Source: Sphingomonadales bacterium
Lineage (GTDB): Bacteria; Bacteroidota; Bacteroidia; Flavobacteriales_D; Crocinitomicaceae
NCBI GenBank assembly: GCA_016872115.1
Contig: VHBC01000001.1
Location: 124,001-188,000, forward strand
Length of the DNA: 64,000 nt
Direction: 5' to 3'
Shown here: in pieces, positions 29,699-38,898 of the stretch
How the letters are laid out: each line of letters starts with the position of its first letter
How positions within the stretch are numbered: the first letter of the stretch is position 1
Translations under genes and position numbers: made by a program
Notes under the pieces: generated by a model
Databases searched by the model: none
What the model was told of the DNA's origin: nothing
The model's input: the letters and a program-made list of their open reading frames with translations, nothing else

Positions 29699-30715
29699 AA
29701 TTTCAGCGCTTTGCTCGGGGGTCATATCTCGTTGTGCTTCAGCTAACAATTCATATCCTACCTGAAATTTTTTAACACTTGCGGAGCGCAATAAAGGAGG
29801 GTAAAAATGCATATGAATAGTCCATTCAGGGTGAGCTTTGCCATCGCAAGGTGCCTGATGAAACCCTGCAGAATAAGGAAAACTTACGTTAAAAACAGCA
29901 TCATATGCTTTCGTTAGTTTAGAAAGTGCAGTAGCGAGGTCATTGATAGAGGCCGCATTTAATTCCGATAAATCCTTTGCGGAAAATTTTGGCAGAATCA
30001 GTGTTTCAAAGGGCCAAACAGCCCAAAAAGGAACTAAAACAACAAAGTGGTCATTTTGGTAAATCACACGCTCCATGAGCTCAAGTTCTTCTCGTAAATA
30101 AGCTTCCAATAAAGGCTCTTGGTGAATTTGGAAATAACGCTGCAAATGGGCTTGGGTTCTGGAAACCAGAGTTGGTAGACCTTCTTGCGCCCAAATTTGA
30201 CCATGCGGATGCGGGTTGCTACAACCCATCATAGCTCCTTTATTTTCAAAAATTTGAACGTAATCAATAAATGAGATAGCAGCTAATTCTTCAAATTGAG
30301 TTTTCCATGTTCGAATAACGTTAATTAGCGCCTCATCAGAGAGGTCGGCCATGGTGAGGTCATGCCGTGGAGAATAACAAACAACCCGATTGATACCAAG
30401 CGCACTTTGGGTATTAAAAAAAGAATTGCCAGAAGGAGCCATTAAGTCGTCTGGACCCGAATTGGTGTCAAGAGCAGGGAAATCATTGTCAAAAACAAAA
30501 CAAGCTTGATAATTAGGGTTCAATTCACCTACTGACCTTTGATTGCCAGGACACAAATAACAATTTGGGTCGTGCGCTAAGCGTTGAGCAATTGCTGCAT
30601 TCTCTTGTTGGCCCAGCCAGGGACGCAGGTTGCGTTGTGGCGAAACCAACACCCATTCATCAAGTAAAGGATTGTAACGACGGTGGGGTTTATTGTGTAG
30701 CTTCAAATCAATCAT
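29681..30715 (-). CDS. galT: Galactose-1-phosphate uridylyltransferase
   Basis: 'PHRRYNPLLDEWVLVSPQR', 'CYLCPGN', 'GCSNPHPHGQIWA' HPH active site, 'FHQAPCDG'. Confidence 0.97.
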   Translation of the reverse strand: MIDLKLHNKPHRRYNPLLDEWVLVSPQRNLRPWLGQQENAAIAQRLAHDPNCYLCPGNQRSVGELNPNYQACFVFDNDFPALDTNSGPDDLMAPSGNSFFNTQSALGINRVVCYSPRHDLTMADLSDEALINVIRTWKTQFEELAAISFIDYVQIFENKGAMMGCSNPHPHGQIWAQEGLPTLVSRTQAHLQRYFQIHQEPLLEAYLREELELMERVIYQNDHFVVLVPFWAVWPFETLILPKFSAKDLSELNAASINDLATALSKLTKAYDAVFNVSFPYSAGFHQAPCDGKAHPEWTIHMHFYPPLLRSASVKKFQVGYELLAEAQRDMTPEQSAEILRSYC

Positions 30716-31910
30716 TTATTACAATATGAACGCCCTCTGCAATACGAACTGGATGACAACTCGCTTCGCTGCCAAATTTTAAAGAATAATTAGTCAAAAG
30801 CTCTGTAAGCTCTTTATTAGGGATGAAATTATTTTTTGCCAAAACCAACAAACAGCCCCCAAAACCCCCGCCCATCATGCGGGCGCCTAGAATTTCAGGT
30901 TTCTCTATCAGCTCTGCTTGCAGAAAATCAATTTCAGCGCAGCTCACTTCGTATAAATCACGCAGGCCTTCGTGTGTTGCATTGAGCAGCATACCAAGTT
31001 CTAAGTAAGCTTCCATTGGTGACACTGAATTCTTTACCTTCTCTGAAATTTCGAGCGCCAAAGCCTGAAACTTTGCCACACGCGCAATTTCATCAATAAC
31101 ATAGCGCAAGCGTTTTTGGGCACTTAAGTCTAAATGTGAAAATAACAGAGCGAGCTGTTTTTCGTTGATGGCTCGCCAACTTTCTAAAGATCCAAAAACT
31201 TCTCTTGCTTTGCCCCATGCAGCCTCGAGCTGAGCACGTCTTTCATTATATGCCGACTCTGCAAGATTATGCTTGACTTTTGAATCAAGTAGAAACAATT
31301 GAACGCCATTTAGGGGTAGCGTAAAGGTGGTGATTTTTTGATCTAAGCAATCAAAGGCAATCAGTTCGTTTTGCTTTCCAAATAACGAAGCCACTTGATC
31401 CATTAGGCCGCATTTAACACCTGCATACTGGTGTTCTGTTTGTTGAGCGATTAGCGCTAATTCAAAACGTGTTTTACCCAAATTAAAGCACTCGTTCAAG
31501 CCAAATACCAAACCACAACACAAAGCAGCGGAAGACGAAAGCCCCGCGCCAATTGGAATGGTACTTTTGAAACGAATATGTAAACCGTCTAGAGAAAAAC
31601 GAGAGATAGAAGACGAATTAGGATCAAAAGGAATCTTCGTGAAGAAATAATCTTCAAATAAAAGCAAGAAAACTCCTTTGACATAAGACCTCCAACCATT
31701 GGTTTGTAACTCGTTTAGCTCAGCAAACTCAAAATGCCAACTTTCATTTAAATCAAGTGCTTCGATGCGGATAGAGGGGGAGGTAGTTTGTTCAAAATCA
31801 AACTCAAAATGGCGGTCAATGGCTGCCGGTAAAACAATACCATGGTTGTAGTCGAGGTGTTCACCGATAAGATTGATGCGTCCTGGAGCGCAAATTTGGA
31901 GCTTTTTCAT
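30708..31910 (-). CDS. galK: Galactokinase
   Basis: 'APGRINLIGEHLDYNHGIVLPAAI', 'PIGAGLSSSAALCC', 'GARMMGGGFGGCLL'. ATG at 31910 overlaps the preceding stop (ATGA). Confidence 0.97.
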   Translation of the reverse strand: MKKLQICAPGRINLIGEHLDYNHGIVLPAAIDRHFEFDFEQTTSPSIRIEALDLNESWHFEFAELNELQTNGWRSYVKGVFLLLFEDYFFTKIPFDPNSSSISRFSLDGLHIRFKSTIPIGAGLSSSAALCCGLVFGLNECFNLGKTRFELALIAQQTEHQYAGVKCGLMDQVASLFGKQNELIAFDCLDQKITTFTLPLNGVQLFLLDSKVKHNLAESAYNERRAQLEAAWGKAREVFGSLESWRAINEKQLALLFSHLDLSAQKRLRYVIDEIARVAKFQALALEISEKVKNSVSPMEAYLELGMLLNATHEGLRDLYEVSCAEIDFLQAELIEKPEILGARMMGGGFGGCLLVLAKNNFIPNKELTELLTNYSLKFGSEASCHPVRIAEGVHIVIND

Positions 31911-34201
31911 GGCTTCCAAGTTACTTGATGGTAAAGGCCTAAAGCTGTGCAAGCCACTTTAACATCGACGGGAGTTTGAGGTGTCTCGGTGCGCAAAAGT
32001 GCACTTGCAATGCCGGCTTCTACTTGCTGAATAGCCGGGCTCATGAGCCCAGCATCTTGGGCTTGCACGCTGAAAGTCACTTTGAAATCGTTTGTAGGAA
32101 CAACTGTACCATTGGCATCTAGTAGTTTTGCTCTTACAAAGATCAAATCGGCTTTTGCCGTATCAATGCCTGTTTGTAAGAGATCTAATTCCAGAACAAT
32201 TTTAACAGGTTTTTGCAGTGTTTGAATCGAGGAGCTTTGAAGTACTTTTTGTTTGTTATCCAGACCGATAGCCGTCAGTTTACCGGGATTGAATTGCTTG
32301 ATTTCAAATAGAAAAGGAGGGTTATCAAGTGCAGATGAAGCCACGTTTCTTAGGGCCTGTTTTTTAGCAATAAGAATGTCATTTACGTATAAAGCAACTT
32401 GCGGACAATTTGAAAAAACAGTCACGGTGGTTGGCGAAAGCTCAGTCCAATTGTTGGCAATTTGGACAAAGGGTTTTTGAGTGACCTCTAGCAATTGACT
32501 CTTGTAAAAGCCAACCGCATATTTGGGCAAGCGCGTGATGTCATAAATGCCAGAAGCCTCAAGATCAGGGCTGTAACCGCGGTTGTAGTCAAAACAAACC
32601 CAATTGGCTTCGCCGATAATATTGGCGCCTTTGCGGTTCGAATTACTGGCTTCCTGAAAATTAAAAGCTTGTTGCAAAAGCGCTTGCTCCGAGGCGCTTC
32701 TTAGGTGCCGTGAATTTCTTTGCGAAGGCGTTAAATCTGCAAATTGGGTTTGGTTGAAGCCAGCATTTTGCGCATAGTACTCCCAGTCGCCGTATTCAGC
32801 TATCAACATGGCTTTAGCCTTTGGTTGGTAACCCGCCCAATAATTGGGTGCCTTCGCATGTTGGCGCGCCGGAATAAAAACATCGTAACTAGGATGATCG
32901 ATCCAACCTGCCGTAAATCCATTATTTCCGAGTTGTTCTTTTGCTATTTGATTCATTTCAAGCATGAAAGTTTCGCTCATTTCGGTTTCATTGAGTGAAT
33001 TTTCCCAAAAAATGACGCTAGGGTTGTTGCGATCTCTTAAAATCAAGGTCCGCAGGTCATTTTTGCAACGTAGCTCAAAAGGTGCGGGACCGAAAAATTG
33101 CCAGCCGGCAATTGCGTCCATCACAATAATACCAAGTTCATCACAAGCTTCATAAAAAGCAGGGGCTTGCGGATAATGCGAAAGCCTCACAAAGTTGAAA
33201 CCTGCATCTTTGATGAGCTGCGCATCGCGTTTTTGCGCATTATCTGGTACGGCATAGCCCACATACGGATACTCCTGATGGCGATTGGTACCGCTTAAAA
33301 AAAGCTTTTCTCCATTGAGGTAAAAACCATCTGACCTCAGTTCGGGCTTGCGAATACCAACTTTGAGCTGTTTTTTGGCAAGGGTATCGCCGGCGTAAAT
33401 CACTTGGATTGTTAAATCATAAAGATTAGGTTTGGTAGGCGACCACAATTTGGGTGTACTCATTTTTAATGACCCTTTATAAACAATGGTATTGGTTGAA
33501 TCGACGAATTGCTCATTAGAGAGTTGAATGACGGTTTCTCCGAGTTTTGCCTCTACTTGAAGGGGTAAAATGATCCAGTCAGGGTCAAATTTCAAGTCAA
33601 AATCCAACTTAATTTCAGCAATTTGGGCATTTGCACTTATCGTTTGAAAATATGGAGCCTGTATTTGAACGCCACCTACTTCTTCAAGCCAAACATTGCG
33701 GTAAATACCCGCATGGTAGTAAAAGTCTAGATCTTTTATGGGTTTGCCAGGCGGAACGGTGGGGTCTTCGCGGTTGTCGAGAAAAACTTCTAGTACATTG
33801 GCTGAATCTTTTAAAGATGAAGTCAAATCAAAGGAGAAGGGAAGATAACCCCCAACGTGTGTTCCAATTGGAGCGCCATTCAAATAAACTGTTGCCGTAT
33901 GCATCGCGCCTTCAAAATGAATGTAGAGGTGTCTACCTTTTTCTAACGGGTAATCAAATCTTTTGCGGTAAATAGCTTCCCCTAGAAACTGCCCTTTCAT
34001 GACTAAAGGCTCTATTTTAGGGGTGTGAGGCAAACTGACTATTGTGACAGGGTCAGCTGCATTGATTTGAAATTCCCAATTCGTATTGAAAAGTGTTCGC
34101 TTCAGTTGTCCAAAGGAAGAGATACTAAACAGGATAAAAATGAAGGAAACTAGGAAAATTTTCATTTGACGCCAGAGAAAGAACTTAATATAAGAATGCA
34201 T
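31907..34201 (-). CDS. Glycoside hydrolase family 2 beta-galactosidase-like protein
   Basis: Signal peptide; 'GTNRHQEYPYVGYAVPDNAQKRDAQLIKDAGFNFVRLSHYPQ', 'DRNNPSVIFWENSLNETEM', 'AMLIAEYGDWEYY'. Confidence 0.93.
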   Translation of the reverse strand: MHSYIKFFLWRQMKIFLVSFIFILFSISSFGQLKRTLFNTNWEFQINAADPVTIVSLPHTPKIEPLVMKGQFLGEAIYRKRFDYPLEKGRHLYIHFEGAMHTATVYLNGAPIGTHVGGYLPFSFDLTSSLKDSANVLEVFLDNREDPTVPPGKPIKDLDFYYHAGIYRNVWLEEVGGVQIQAPYFQTISANAQIAEIKLDFDLKFDPDWIILPLQVEAKLGETVIQLSNEQFVDSTNTIVYKGSLKMSTPKLWSPTKPNLYDLTIQVIYAGDTLAKKQLKVGIRKPELRSDGFYLNGEKLFLSGTNRHQEYPYVGYAVPDNAQKRDAQLIKDAGFNFVRLSHYPQAPAFYEACDELGIIVMDAIAGWQFFGPAPFELRCKNDLRTLILRDRNNPSVIFWENSLNETEMSETFMLEMNQIAKEQLGNNGFTAGWIDHPSYDVFIPARQHAKAPNYWAGYQPKAKAMLIAEYGDWEYYAQNAGFNQTQFADLTPSQRNSRHLRSASEQALLQQAFNFQEASNSNRKGANIIGEANWVCFDYNRGYSPDLEASGIYDITRLPKYAVGFYKSQLLEVTQKPFVQIANNWTELSPTTVTVFSNCPQVALYVNDILIAKKQALRNVASSALDNPPFLFEIKQFNPGKLTAIGLDNKQKVLQSSSIQTLQKPVKIVLELDLLQTGIDTAKADLIFVRAKLLDANGTVVPTNDFKVTFSVQAQDAGLMSPAIQQVEAGIASALLRTETPQTPVDVKVACTALGLYHQVTWKP

Positions 34202-35225
34202 CGAGGGCAGGTGAGGGGCGCCCGTTATCTTGCCAGCAATTGAGCTGATAACCGCTCCAAGGTTTAGCGCCCTGAGGCTCCCAATAAAAAACGCCTAAAC
34301 ATTGGTTGTCGGGCACATCTAAAGCTGCACCAATGGTAGCAATAAGTAAATCCTTTGAATTTTCTACTTGCCAGTAATCACCTCCCACTTCTACAACCAT
34401 CACGGGTTTGTTGTAGCGGGTCACCATATCCTGTAAGTTATTTCCTAAATCTGAAATGGTAACGGTGTAATCTGTTCCGAGCCAATGCGGGTAATAAGAT
34501 GCACCGATGATGTCGAATTGGGCACCATTTTGCTGCATCAGGTCAAAAAACCAGCGAAAACGCGCGTTGTCGTTACCTTGATCTATGTGAACAATTGTTT
34601 GAATCGTTGGATTAAAATCTTTTACAGCTTGGTTACCTGCATTGATAAGTTGTGCTAACTGACCAGGATTATTGACGTGCCCTTCAGGCCAAAGTAAGCC
34701 ACTCGGAATTTCGTTTCCAATTTGCACCCATTTAGGCGTTACTCCTGCAGCTTCCAATAAATTTAAGGTGTGTTGCGTATGCGCATAAACGGAATCTTTT
34801 AAGGCGGCAAAGGTTGCGCTAGCCCAAGCAGCTGGCTTGGTTTGGTGTGCGGGGTCGGCCCAAGTATCAGAATAATGAAAATCGAGCATTACATCGAGGC
34901 CCTTGGATTTGGCACGAGCAGCCATTTGGGCAGTTTCTGCAGGGCTACAATGGCCGTTTATTTTGTCAGAATTTGGGTGAACAAAAACGCGTAAACGTAC
35001 CGCATTAATGCCTCTAGCCATAAGTAAATCCAGGCAATCGGCAGGATTGCCGTTTTCATCGTAAAAAACATAACCAGTTGCTTCCATTTGAGGCAGCCAA
35101 CTCACATCAGCTCCTTTGAAAAAAGTAGTTGGCGCTGTTGGTGTAGGTGGTTTTGGCTTTGGTTTTTCTTTGCACGCAATTAGCGTAAAGGAACAAAAGA
35201 GGATAATTATGGACGTAAATTTCAT
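34185..35225 (-). CDS. GH53 arabinogalactan endo-beta-1,4-galactanase, predicted lipoprotein
   Basis: Lipobox-like 'FTLIAC'; 'FFKGADVSWLPQMEATGYVFYDENGNPADCLDLLMARGINAVRLRVFVHP', 'DFHYSDTWADPAHQTKPAAWA', 'WVQIGNEIPSGLLWPEG', 'PVMVVEVGG'. Confidence 0.95.
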   Translation of the reverse strand: MKFTSIIILFCSFTLIACKEKPKPKPPTPTAPTTFFKGADVSWLPQMEATGYVFYDENGNPADCLDLLMARGINAVRLRVFVHPNSDKINGHCSPAETAQMAARAKSKGLDVMLDFHYSDTWADPAHQTKPAAWASATFAALKDSVYAHTQHTLNLLEAAGVTPKWVQIGNEIPSGLLWPEGHVNNPGQLAQLINAGNQAVKDFNPTIQTIVHIDQGNDNARFRWFFDLMQQNGAQFDIIGASYYPHWLGTDYTVTISDLGNNLQDMVTRYNKPVMVVEVGGDYWQVENSKDLLIATIGAALDVPDNQCLGVFYWEPQGAKPWSGYQLNCWQDNGRPSPALDAFLY

Positions 35226-36235
35226 TTGCTTTGTTCAAAATTGATGGAAATACTGTTGGTCTTCAATTGACCTTTCGTCATGTAAATATCGCTAAAATTT
35301 TCCTGATTCGGCGCATTAGGCTCAGCTTGTTGTTCCAAGCAAATCCCACAGTGGTTATGATACGCTACATTTTCCTTGCCTTGAACTAAGCTTTCTCCTC
35401 CGATGTAGACTTGTATGTATGGTTGATTGGTTTGAAAAGATAATTGAAAACCATCAGGTGCGCGAAGAATTACTTGTGGCTTCGTATTCTTTATACGAAA
35501 AGCATGGTCGATTTCGGGAAAAAATGCCAGCTCATTGAGGTGAATACTTTGGTTTTGAGACAACCCAGAAGGGGAAATTGATCTTCCAGTAGGAATTTTA
35601 TTTTGATCTAATTCAAGAAAACTATTGGCTTCCATTTTTATTTCGCTATTCAAAATACTGCCGTTATGTCCAGAAGGATTGAAATAGGAATGTTGTGTTG
35701 GATTGGCGATTGTGTCTTCTAAAGCAATAGAAGTAATATCGATTAGCAGTGCATTTTCTTGTAAGGTATAACGTACCTCGCAACGCAGGTTTCCAGGAAG
35801 CGAAATACCCGCATTTTTGGTCTCCAAGCAGAGTGTAACACTTGGACATGGCTTTTCTTCATAAGACAACAATTGCCAATTGACATTTGAAAAATTACGT
35901 TTTCCGCCATGCAATAAGTGTCGGCCTTCATTTGGTTCAAATTCGAATAGGGCACCTTTCCAAGGAATTGTTGCCTCAGTTATTCGCCCTGCAATTGGTC
36001 CGACAATTGCACCAAAATAAGCACTTTGGTTTTGTTCGAAAAGTTGTTGGTAGCTGCCCAAATCCGAATACCCCAAAACCACGTCCCTTTTTTCAAAACC
36101 TGGGTGATCGATTTCAAAGCTTTGAAGCGTTGCGCCAAATGAACTTAATACAACCCTCGCCTTTTCATTATGAAGTGAGAATTCTAAAACAGGCGCTTGA
36201 TCCAATTCTACCAACGCATTGTAAATTTCTACCAT
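35222..36235 (-). CDS. galM: Aldose 1-epimerase (galactose mutarotase)
   Basis: 'YFGAIVGPIAGRITEATIPW', 'NEGRHLLHGGKRNFSNVNW', 'NPTQHSYFNPSGHN', 'CGICLEQQAEPNAPNQENF'. Confidence 0.95.
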   Translation of the reverse strand: MVEIYNALVELDQAPVLEFSLHNEKARVVLSSFGATLQSFEIDHPGFEKRDVVLGYSDLGSYQQLFEQNQSAYFGAIVGPIAGRITEATIPWKGALFEFEPNEGRHLLHGGKRNFSNVNWQLLSYEEKPCPSVTLCLETKNAGISLPGNLRCEVRYTLQENALLIDITSIALEDTIANPTQHSYFNPSGHNGSILNSEIKMEANSFLELDQNKIPTGRSISPSGLSQNQSIHLNELAFFPEIDHAFRIKNTKPQVILRAPDGFQLSFQTNQPYIQVYIGGESLVQGKENVAYHNHCGICLEQQAEPNAPNQENFSDIYMTKGQLKTNSISINFEQSK

Positions 36236-36245
36236 TCAATAGAAG

Positions 36246-36467
36246 TTATTTATGTAACCAATTGCGGAATAAAGCGTGCCATTTTGGTAAGAAGGCACCC
36301 ATTAAGGGAACGAGAATAAGCGTGAGCGTCAGGGTTTTAAGTAATTGATGCCATTCTTTCAACAATGGAAATAAGAGAAAGAACAAGATATTTATGAGCG
36401 GATAAATGAACAGCCATGTAAGTAACATGAGTTTCCATTTGGGTGGATTTAGTATGGTCATAAGCAA
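36246..36467 (-). CDS. Small hydrophobic membrane protein, uncharacterised
   Basis: 73 aa with two predicted TM segments; lies 11 nt upstream of galM on the same strand. Confidence 0.6.
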   Translation of the reverse strand: MLMTILNPPKWKLMLLTWLFIYPLINILFFLLFPLLKEWHQLLKTLTLTLILVPLMGAFLPKWHALFRNWLHK

Positions 36468-36505
36468 ATATATTAATTATAAAAAAGGAAAAGTATCTTT
36501 GCTTC

Positions 36506-37084
36506 ATGCAAGTCTGTGTTTATTGTGCGTCAAGTGGGCGAATTCATGCTGATTATTTTGAGGCCACTTCACGCTTGGCGCATTTGCTCGTGGAGAACAA
36601 TATAAAAGTTGTTTTTGGTGGCGGGTCATCTGGTCTTATGGGACAACTCGCCGATAGCGTTTTAGCAGCCGGTGGGCAAATAAAAGGCATCATGCCGCAG
36701 TTTATGAACGAAGTAGAGTGGGGGCACCAAGGTGTTTCAGACTTTATCTACACAGAAAGCATGCACGAGCGAAAAGCCAAATTTCTAGAAGGCACCGACG
36801 CCTTGATTACTTTGCCAGGAGGTCCTGGTACGTTTGAAGAGTTATTGGAATCCATTACTTTGAAAAAACTCGCACAGTTCACCAAACCTATCGTGATTCT
36901 CAACACCAGAGGCTATTTCAATGCTTTTCATCAAATGATGCAACAGGCAGTTGACGAGCAGTTTATGACTGATGATTTAAAGTATTTGTATACTATTGTT
37001 GACACGCCTGAAGAAGTGCTGCCCGCTATTCATAACGCGCATCTTTGGAATAAAGGCTTGCGCGATGCAGGTAGTTTGAGATAG
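36506..37084 (+). CDS. LOG family / TIGR00730 Rossmann-fold protein
   Basis: 'VCVYCASSGRI', 'VVFGGGSSGLMGQLADSVLAAGG', 'MHERKAKFLEGTDALITLPGGPGTFEELLESITLKKL' (PGGxGTxxE). Confidence 0.95.
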   Translation: MQVCVYCASSGRIHADYFEATSRLAHLLVENNIKVVFGGGSSGLMGQLADSVLAAGGQIKGIMPQFMNEVEWGHQGVSDFIYTESMHERKAKFLEGTDALITLPGGPGTFEELLESITLKKLAQFTKPIVILNTRGYFNAFHQMMQQAVDEQFMTDDLKYLYTIVDTPEEVLPAIHNAHLWNKGLRDAGSLR

Positions 37085-37087
37085 ATT

Positions 37088-37344
37088 ATGAAAAACAAAC
37101 GCCTTAATTTTCTTGATCGCTACCTGACACTTTTGATTTTCTTAGCGATGGGTTTAGGTGTAAGCATTGGAAATGCCTTTACTGGGTCGGGAAATAATTT
37201 TGAGTTGGCCATTGCGGTTGCAATTGGTGTTTTTGGCCCGAATTCTGGGCAGGCTTTCGCGGGTTTAATTTGCCATTGGTCGAAGTTCCTGCTTTGATTC
37301 TTTTGGCAAAAGCGAGTTTGTATTTTAAGAAGTACTTTAGGTGA
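37088..37344 (+). pseudogene. ACR3-family arsenite transporter remnant (internal deletion plus 3' frameshift)
   Basis: N-terminus '[31 protein letters not shown]' joined to C-terminal '[24 protein letters not shown]', then in another frame '[26 protein letters not shown]' ending at 37342-37344. Confidence 0.88.
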
Positions 37345-37748
37345 GAAAGAATATTTTAGTATTATGCACTGGCAACAGTTGTAGAAGTCAAATCGCGGAA
37401 GGTTACTTACGTTATTTTCACGGTGAAAAGGCCAATATATTTAGCGCAGGTGTGGAAACGCATGGTGTAAACCCACGAGCAATTGCCACTATGAAAGAGG
37501 ATGGTATTGACATCAGCGCGCAAACCTCCAGTCATGTGGATGAATACCTCTCTATTCCTTTTGATTTTATCTTGACCGTTTGTGACCACGCAAGTGAACG
37601 CTGCCCGATTTTTCCGAGCAAGGCCAAACGCATACACCACAACTTTTCCGATCCTGCCAAAGCAACAGGTAATGAAGAGGAAATAATGGCTGAATTTAGA
37701 AGGGTAAGGGAGGAAATTAAAACTTTTTGTAAAATGCTAGAAATTTAA
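37341..37748 (+). CDS. arsC: Arsenate reductase ArsC (low-molecular-weight PTPase family)
   Basis: GTG start; 'ILVLCTGNSCRSQIAEGYLR' P-loop CTGNSCRS; 'FDFILTVCDHASERCPIFPSKAKRIHHNFSDP' with distal Cys pair. Confidence 0.93.
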   Translation: MRKNILVLCTGNSCRSQIAEGYLRYFHGEKANIFSAGVETHGVNPRAIATMKEDGIDISAQTSSHVDEYLSIPFDFILTVCDHASERCPIFPSKAKRIHHNFSDPAKATGNEEEIMAEFRRVREEIKTFCKMLEI

Positions 37749-37758
37749 TTTTTCCTAT

Positions 37759-38601
37759 TTATCTCAACACCATATAAACTACCAGAACCGGAAAATGATC
37801 CGAAGGGTAACTGCGGTCAAAATTAGTTTGATCAACAAGATGTCTCGAAGGAAGAATGTGAGCAGACCCAAAAATATAATCGATGCGCTTGTCGTCTGAA
37901 GTAGTAGCGGTAAAACCATTAAATGTAGAAGCAGAACATAATTCGGGGTGGCGCAGGCTACAAGTCAAATCTTTGTAACTCGAACGGATCAATTGTATCC
38001 CTCTATCTGTAGGCTCCATATTGAAATCACCGATCAATAAAACTGGTGCGTTCTGCGTTTGCAAAAATTCGGCAATTTGATCTAAAATCAATTCAGCAGA
38101 ATGCAAGCGCGCCTCTACACCGATGTGGTCAAAATGCGTATTGAAGACCCAAGTTAGGTCGCCACCGTTTATTTCTTTGAGTAGCACATAAGTACAAATG
38201 CGATTGAGCGCTGCATCCCAACCTCTAGACGGAATTTGAGGCGTAGGCGACAACCAAAAAGTACCACTTTGTACAGCTGTATATTTTGTTGAATCATAAA
38301 AAATAGGGGCGTACTCACCTTGGGTTTTGCCGTCGTCGCGTCCTACACCAACGTGTTTATAGTTGGGCAACAAAGCATGTAAATCCAAAAGTTGATTATG
38401 CAGTACCTCCTGAAAACCAATGATATCAATTTGATTGCTTAATATGAATTGAGCAATTGGTACTTTTCTCTCAACCCAGTCATTGGCTAAATCGGTATGC
38501 CCGTCGTAGCGGATGTTGTAGGTGGCTACAGTGCCGAATTGGGCAAAGGAATAAAAATTGTTTAAAGTGTAAGTAAGGAAAAGGAGAAAAAAGGATTTCA
38601 T
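37759..38601 (-). CDS. Endonuclease/exonuclease/phosphatase family protein (secreted)
   Basis: 'VATYNIRYDGHTDLANDWVERK', 'IIGFQEVLHNQLLDL', 'FNTHFDHIGVEAR', 'LLIGDFNMEPTD', 'YPSDHFPVLV'. Confidence 0.94.
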   Translation of the reverse strand: MKSFFLLFLTYTLNNFYSFAQFGTVATYNIRYDGHTDLANDWVERKVPIAQFILSNQIDIIGFQEVLHNQLLDLHALLPNYKHVGVGRDDGKTQGEYAPIFYDSTKYTAVQSGTFWLSPTPQIPSRGWDAALNRICTYVLLKEINGGDLTWVFNTHFDHIGVEARLHSAELILDQIAEFLQTQNAPVLLIGDFNMEPTDRGIQLIRSSYKDLTCSLRHPELCSASTFNGFTATTSDDKRIDYIFGSAHILPSRHLVDQTNFDRSYPSDHFPVLVVYMVLR

Positions 38602-38602
38602 T

Positions 38603-38822
38603 TCATAAAGTTATGACTATGAATGTAATTACCTTTATTTGGGAAGGGTATTTATTTTCTCTGATCAAAGCATCAATTTCAAGAACTTCACCATCTTTAA
38701 ATTGATCACCAACAACAAATTAATGGGCTTTTTTTCGTTTGTCCCCGTTTTGAAAATAAAATACTTCTTGCCCGAATGCTAATTCGACACCGCTGTTTTA
38801 TTAATTCTAATATTTCATTCAC
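38603..38822 (-). pseudogene. Degenerate small coding remnant (candidate)
   Basis: Reverse-strand translation 'VNEILELIKTAVSN*' then, in a shifted frame, 'GVELAFGQEVFYFQNGDKRKKAH*FVVGDQFKDGEVLEIDALIRENKYPSQ'. It looks protein-like but has a frame change near 38785 and an in-frame TAA at 38720-38722. Confidence 0.4.
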
Positions 38823-38898
38823 AATAAATTATTTGTGTAAATGACCGAACTTTATCGCATATATTATGTTTAAACTTTTGAACCTTAAATTAAACAAA

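Noticed and set aside
33631-33975. 114-aa plus-strand ORF
   Set aside because: Antisense to the GH2 gene, whose catalytic motifs are clear.
35887-36348. 153-aa plus-strand ORF
   Set aside because: Antisense to galM and the small membrane gene; composition is that of a shadow ORF.
36506-37748. LOG gene as part of an ars operon
   Set aside because: The LOG gene lies 3 nt upstream of the ACR3 remnant, but LOG proteins have no established arsenic role; the adjacency may simply result from deletion or insertion.
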